A stretch of DNA of 64,000 nucleotides, from assembly GCF_010868145.1 (NCBI RefSeq), contig NZ_JAAGUY010000003.1, positions 62,001 to 126,000 of the forward strand, in the 5' to 3' direction. How positions within the stretch are numbered: position 1 is the first letter of the stretch; each line of letters begins with the position of its first letter. This DNA comes from Nocardia cyriacigeorgica (GTDB lineage Bacteria > Actinomycetota > Actinomycetes > Mycobacteriales > Mycobacteriaceae). Below the pieces are notes generated by a model. It ran no database searches. It saw nothing but the letters and a program-made list of their open reading frames with translations, and was not told the origin of the DNA. Below are positions 62,303 to 64,000 of the stretch, one piece after another. Made by a program: the position numbers and the translations under genes.

Positions 62303-63682
62303 TTACTCGAGGTGCGGCGACGGCTGGGTCCAGTGGAACCCCCGCTCGATCAGCGCGAACTGATCGAGCGGAACTGATTCCAACACCATGCGTACTTTCC
62401 GGATCCCGAGGGTGCCGTCCAGGACCAGCCGACCCGGGGCGCTCTCCACATAGGTGAAGCTACCCAGCTTCCATTGACCGGCGGGATCGCGGAACAGCGT
62501 GATGGTGTGCTGTTCGGGATCGACGGCGGCGGGCACCCAGGTCAGCCTGTCGTCCATGCCTTGCAGATGGATGCCGTCGACGGTGTCGAAGACGAGGCGG
62601 CGCAGCCGGGCCGAGGTCGGGTCGGCGAATGGGTTGGGATCGGTGAGCAGCGGCGGCAGCTGCTGACCCGCGACGGAGTATTCGGCGACATTCCAGACGC
62701 CGTAGAGCGGTGACCGCGGCCGCGCGGCGCCGTAGGCGTGCCAGGCATCCCAGCCCTCCAGCGCCGTCGTCACCAGCAGCCACAGACCGAGCAGTACCTG
62801 GGCGATCAGCGCGAACCGATTCGACCGTGCCGTGCTGAAGAGCTCGGAGCCACCGGCGGGCGGCACGGCTTTACCGGAGAACAGCACCGTTGCCAGACGG
62901 CGGCTTGCGGGCGCGAGCAGCGCGAGCGAGAGGGCGAGCATATGGAAGCTGAACAGCTTCACCGGCACGTCGAAGGTCATATTGAGCAGGAACACCTGCG
63001 CCATCGCCACCGTCGAGAGTGCCGCGCCCGCGGTGACGGTGGCGGGCAGGATCAGCAGCAGTCCGGCACCGATTTCCGTGCAGCCGAGGGCGATCTCGTA
63101 GGGCTTCGAGGCCGCGGTCTGCGACCACAGCACCCCCATCGGCGTCATATCGCCGAACGGTTCGATCAGCCGGTGCAGCGCGAACGTCATCTGCGACGGC
63201 ATGACCTTGACCATCCCGTACAACATGAGCGCCCCTGCCAACGCGAACCGCAGCAGCACCCGGAACCAGCGGTCGAGGCTGCGGTAGTCGATACGGCGCC
63301 TGTCCAACACGGTCCAGATCGCAGTCGCCACGGTCGCGACCACCAGCCAGCTGAAGGCCGCCACCCACAGCGTGACGGTATCGCCGCTGCCGGTCGGCGC
63401 GTATCCGAGCGGTTCCTCGATGCCGAACAGGTTGGCGGCGAACCAGTCGGTCAGCGGCGGGAGCGACCACCAGCGGCCGAGCGTGAGCACCGCCGTCTCC
63501 GGGACGCTGACCGAACGCAACAGCTGTGCGAGAAGCCATTGCGCCGCGGTACCGATGCCGAGGTAGACGAACACGAAGCGGAACAGCGCGCGGGTCGCCG
63601 GATGCCATGACGGTGGTAGCGCGGACGGTGCTCGCTCACCCTGTTCCCGATCCGGCGCCTCCGACTCAACCAGGGTTGCCAC
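62303..63682 (-). CDS. DoxX-like membrane protein
   Basis: The 459-residue protein has about seven to eight transmembrane helices, with a DoxX-like four-helix core (ALAGALMLYGMVKVMPSQM then EIGAGLLLILPATV) and a soluble C-terminal domain of about 130 residues (IHLQGMDDRLTWVP to ALIERGFHWTQ). The C-terminal end is also present in the partial gene at 63814-64000, so the two are tandem paralogues. The function is unknown; DoxX proteins have been linked to redox and membrane stress. The start is a GTG at 63682 with GAAAGGTG upstream. Confidence 0.82.
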   Translation of the reverse strand: MATLVESEAPDREQGERAPSALPPSWHPATRALFRFVFVYLGIGTAAQWLLAQLLRSVSVPETAVLTLGRWWSLPPLTDWFAANLFGIEEPLGYAPTGSGDTVTLWVAAFSWLVVATVATAIWTVLDRRRIDYRSLDRWFRVLLRFALAGALMLYGMVKVMPSQMTFALHRLIEPFGDMTPMGVLWSQTAASKPYEIALGCTEIGAGLLLILPATVTAGAALSTVAMAQVFLLNMTFDVPVKLFSFHMLALSLALLAPASRRLATVLFSGKAVPPAGGSELFSTARSNRFALIAQVLLGLWLLVTTALEGWDAWHAYGAARPRSPLYGVWNVAEYSVAGQQLPPLLTDPNPFADPTSARLRRLVFDTVDGIHLQGMDDRLTWVPAAVDPEQHTITLFRDPAGQWKLGSFTYVESAPGRLVLDGTLGIRKVRMVLESVPLDQFALIERGFHWTQPSPHLE

Positions 63683-63813
63683 TGTTCACCTTTCGCTACT
63701 CCGCGCATGTGCTGACGTTTGCCGGAGTAACGCTAGGGCAGATCACAGGTTCGCCGCGTCTGGGAATATCAGTGCCCCTAATGCCACCTGCACCGGTTTC
63801 GGGGGCATCGGTG

Positions 63814-64000
63814 TCAGCGGAAGTCGGGGTATTCCTGGATCCATCGGAAGCCGCCGCTGCGCAACGGGAATGCGTCGAGGTCCATCTGGTTCAACACGAT
63901 GGCGGTCGGTGTTCCGTTCAGCTCGCCGGTCAGGTGCAGCTGCTCGGGTGTCGGGCGCTCGAAGGTGAAGGCAGCGATCGGAGTCGGTGTGGCGTCGGGG
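63814..64000 (-). CDS. Partial paralogue of the DoxX-like protein (C-terminal end only)
   Basis: Only the last 61 residues are in the window; the 5' end lies beyond base 64000. The visible part includes HLTGELNGTPTAIVLNQMDL and ends with GGFRWIQEYPDF, which corresponds to the end of the preceding gene product (RGFHWTQPSP). It is therefore most likely a tandem copy of the same membrane protein family. Confidence 0.7.
   Translation of the reverse strand, partial: PDATPTPIAAFTFERPTPEQLHLTGELNGTPTAIVLNQMDLDAFPLRSGGFRWIQEYPDFR

Noticed and set aside
1..64000. CRISPR array, prophage, complete insertion sequence, tRNA or rRNA genes
   Set aside because: No regularly spaced repeats with spacers, transposase or integrase other than XerC, or tRNA-like cloverleafs were seen by eye. 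A tRNAscan search would be decisive.

Overview
The window is high-GC actinobacterial chromosome, most likely from Nocardia or a close relative in the Corynebacteriales/Mycobacteriales. The main evidence is gene order. As I remember the M. tuberculosis map, the run yraN-comM-dprA-xerC-M23 peptidase-rpsB-tsf-pyrH-frr-cdsA-rlmN-dxr-rip1-ispG-GNAT-penicillin-binding lipoprotein, and later map-cobQ-lipase-mqo-GNAT-Mg-chelatase-cobO-cobB, matches the Rv2898c to Rv2848c block. Unrelated genes are inserted into it here. GTG starts are frequent, and DUF5753, DUF4254 and TIGR03085 proteins fit Nocardia. The genus is inference.

Region 1 (1-20.3 kb) is the conserved core. It holds DNA uptake/recombination proteins (ComM, DprA, XerC with two coupled DUF202 membrane proteins), translation genes (rpsB, tsf, frr), pyrH, phospholipid synthesis (cdsA), rRNA/tRNA methylation (rlmN), two MEP-pathway isoprenoid enzymes (dxr, ispG) flanking the site-2 protease rip1, and a PBP-type lipoprotein. 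Two DnaA-box sequences lie just upstream of rpsB, and six 18-bp tandem repeats lie in a hypothetical gene before them.

Region 2 (20.3-35.2 kb) is accessory: small secreted proteins, a nitrobindin-like protein, a TIGR03118 lipoprotein behind an IdeR-like site, a divergent HxlR/SDR pair with a palindromic operator, two DUF4254 paralogues, a degenerate ImmA/IrrE-like protein, an ABC-2 permease pair without an ATPase, a DUF5753 regulator, and a paired luciferase-like monooxygenase/FMN reductase. It also has an acyl-CoA-oxidase-like flavoprotein followed by a cytochrome P450 that lacks the ExxR motif and the I-helix threonine. That last locus is the least explained part of the window.

Region 3 (35.3-42.1 kb) is a complete phosphonate (probably 2-aminoethylphosphonate) unit: a FAD amine oxidase, phosphonoacetaldehyde hydrolase, lipoprotein binding protein, ATPase and two permeases read leftward from a divergent GntR regulator. 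Two GntR-type palindromes lie between the divergent starts. The deamination step appears to be oxidative, with no PhnW transaminase.

Region 4 (42.2-56.9 kb) begins with a hypothetical protein and a TetR/hydrolase pair with a strong palindrome, then returns to the conserved block: map, cobQ, hydrolases, mqo, a GNAT, a fused AAA/VWA chelatase subunit, cobO, cobB and a CobE/CbiG-C protein. Much of this serves cobalamin synthesis.

Region 5 (57-64 kb) is accessory again: an XRE/TPR regulator overlapping a 2'-5' RNA ligase-like gene, a 96-aa protein coupled to a 34-aa membrane peptide, a VapBC toxin-antitoxin pair, a lipoprotein, a frameshifted fragment copy of the 96-aa gene, an ankyrin protein, and two DoxX-like membrane proteins, the second cut by the window end. 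I found no tRNA, rRNA, CRISPR array, prophage or complete insertion sequence.
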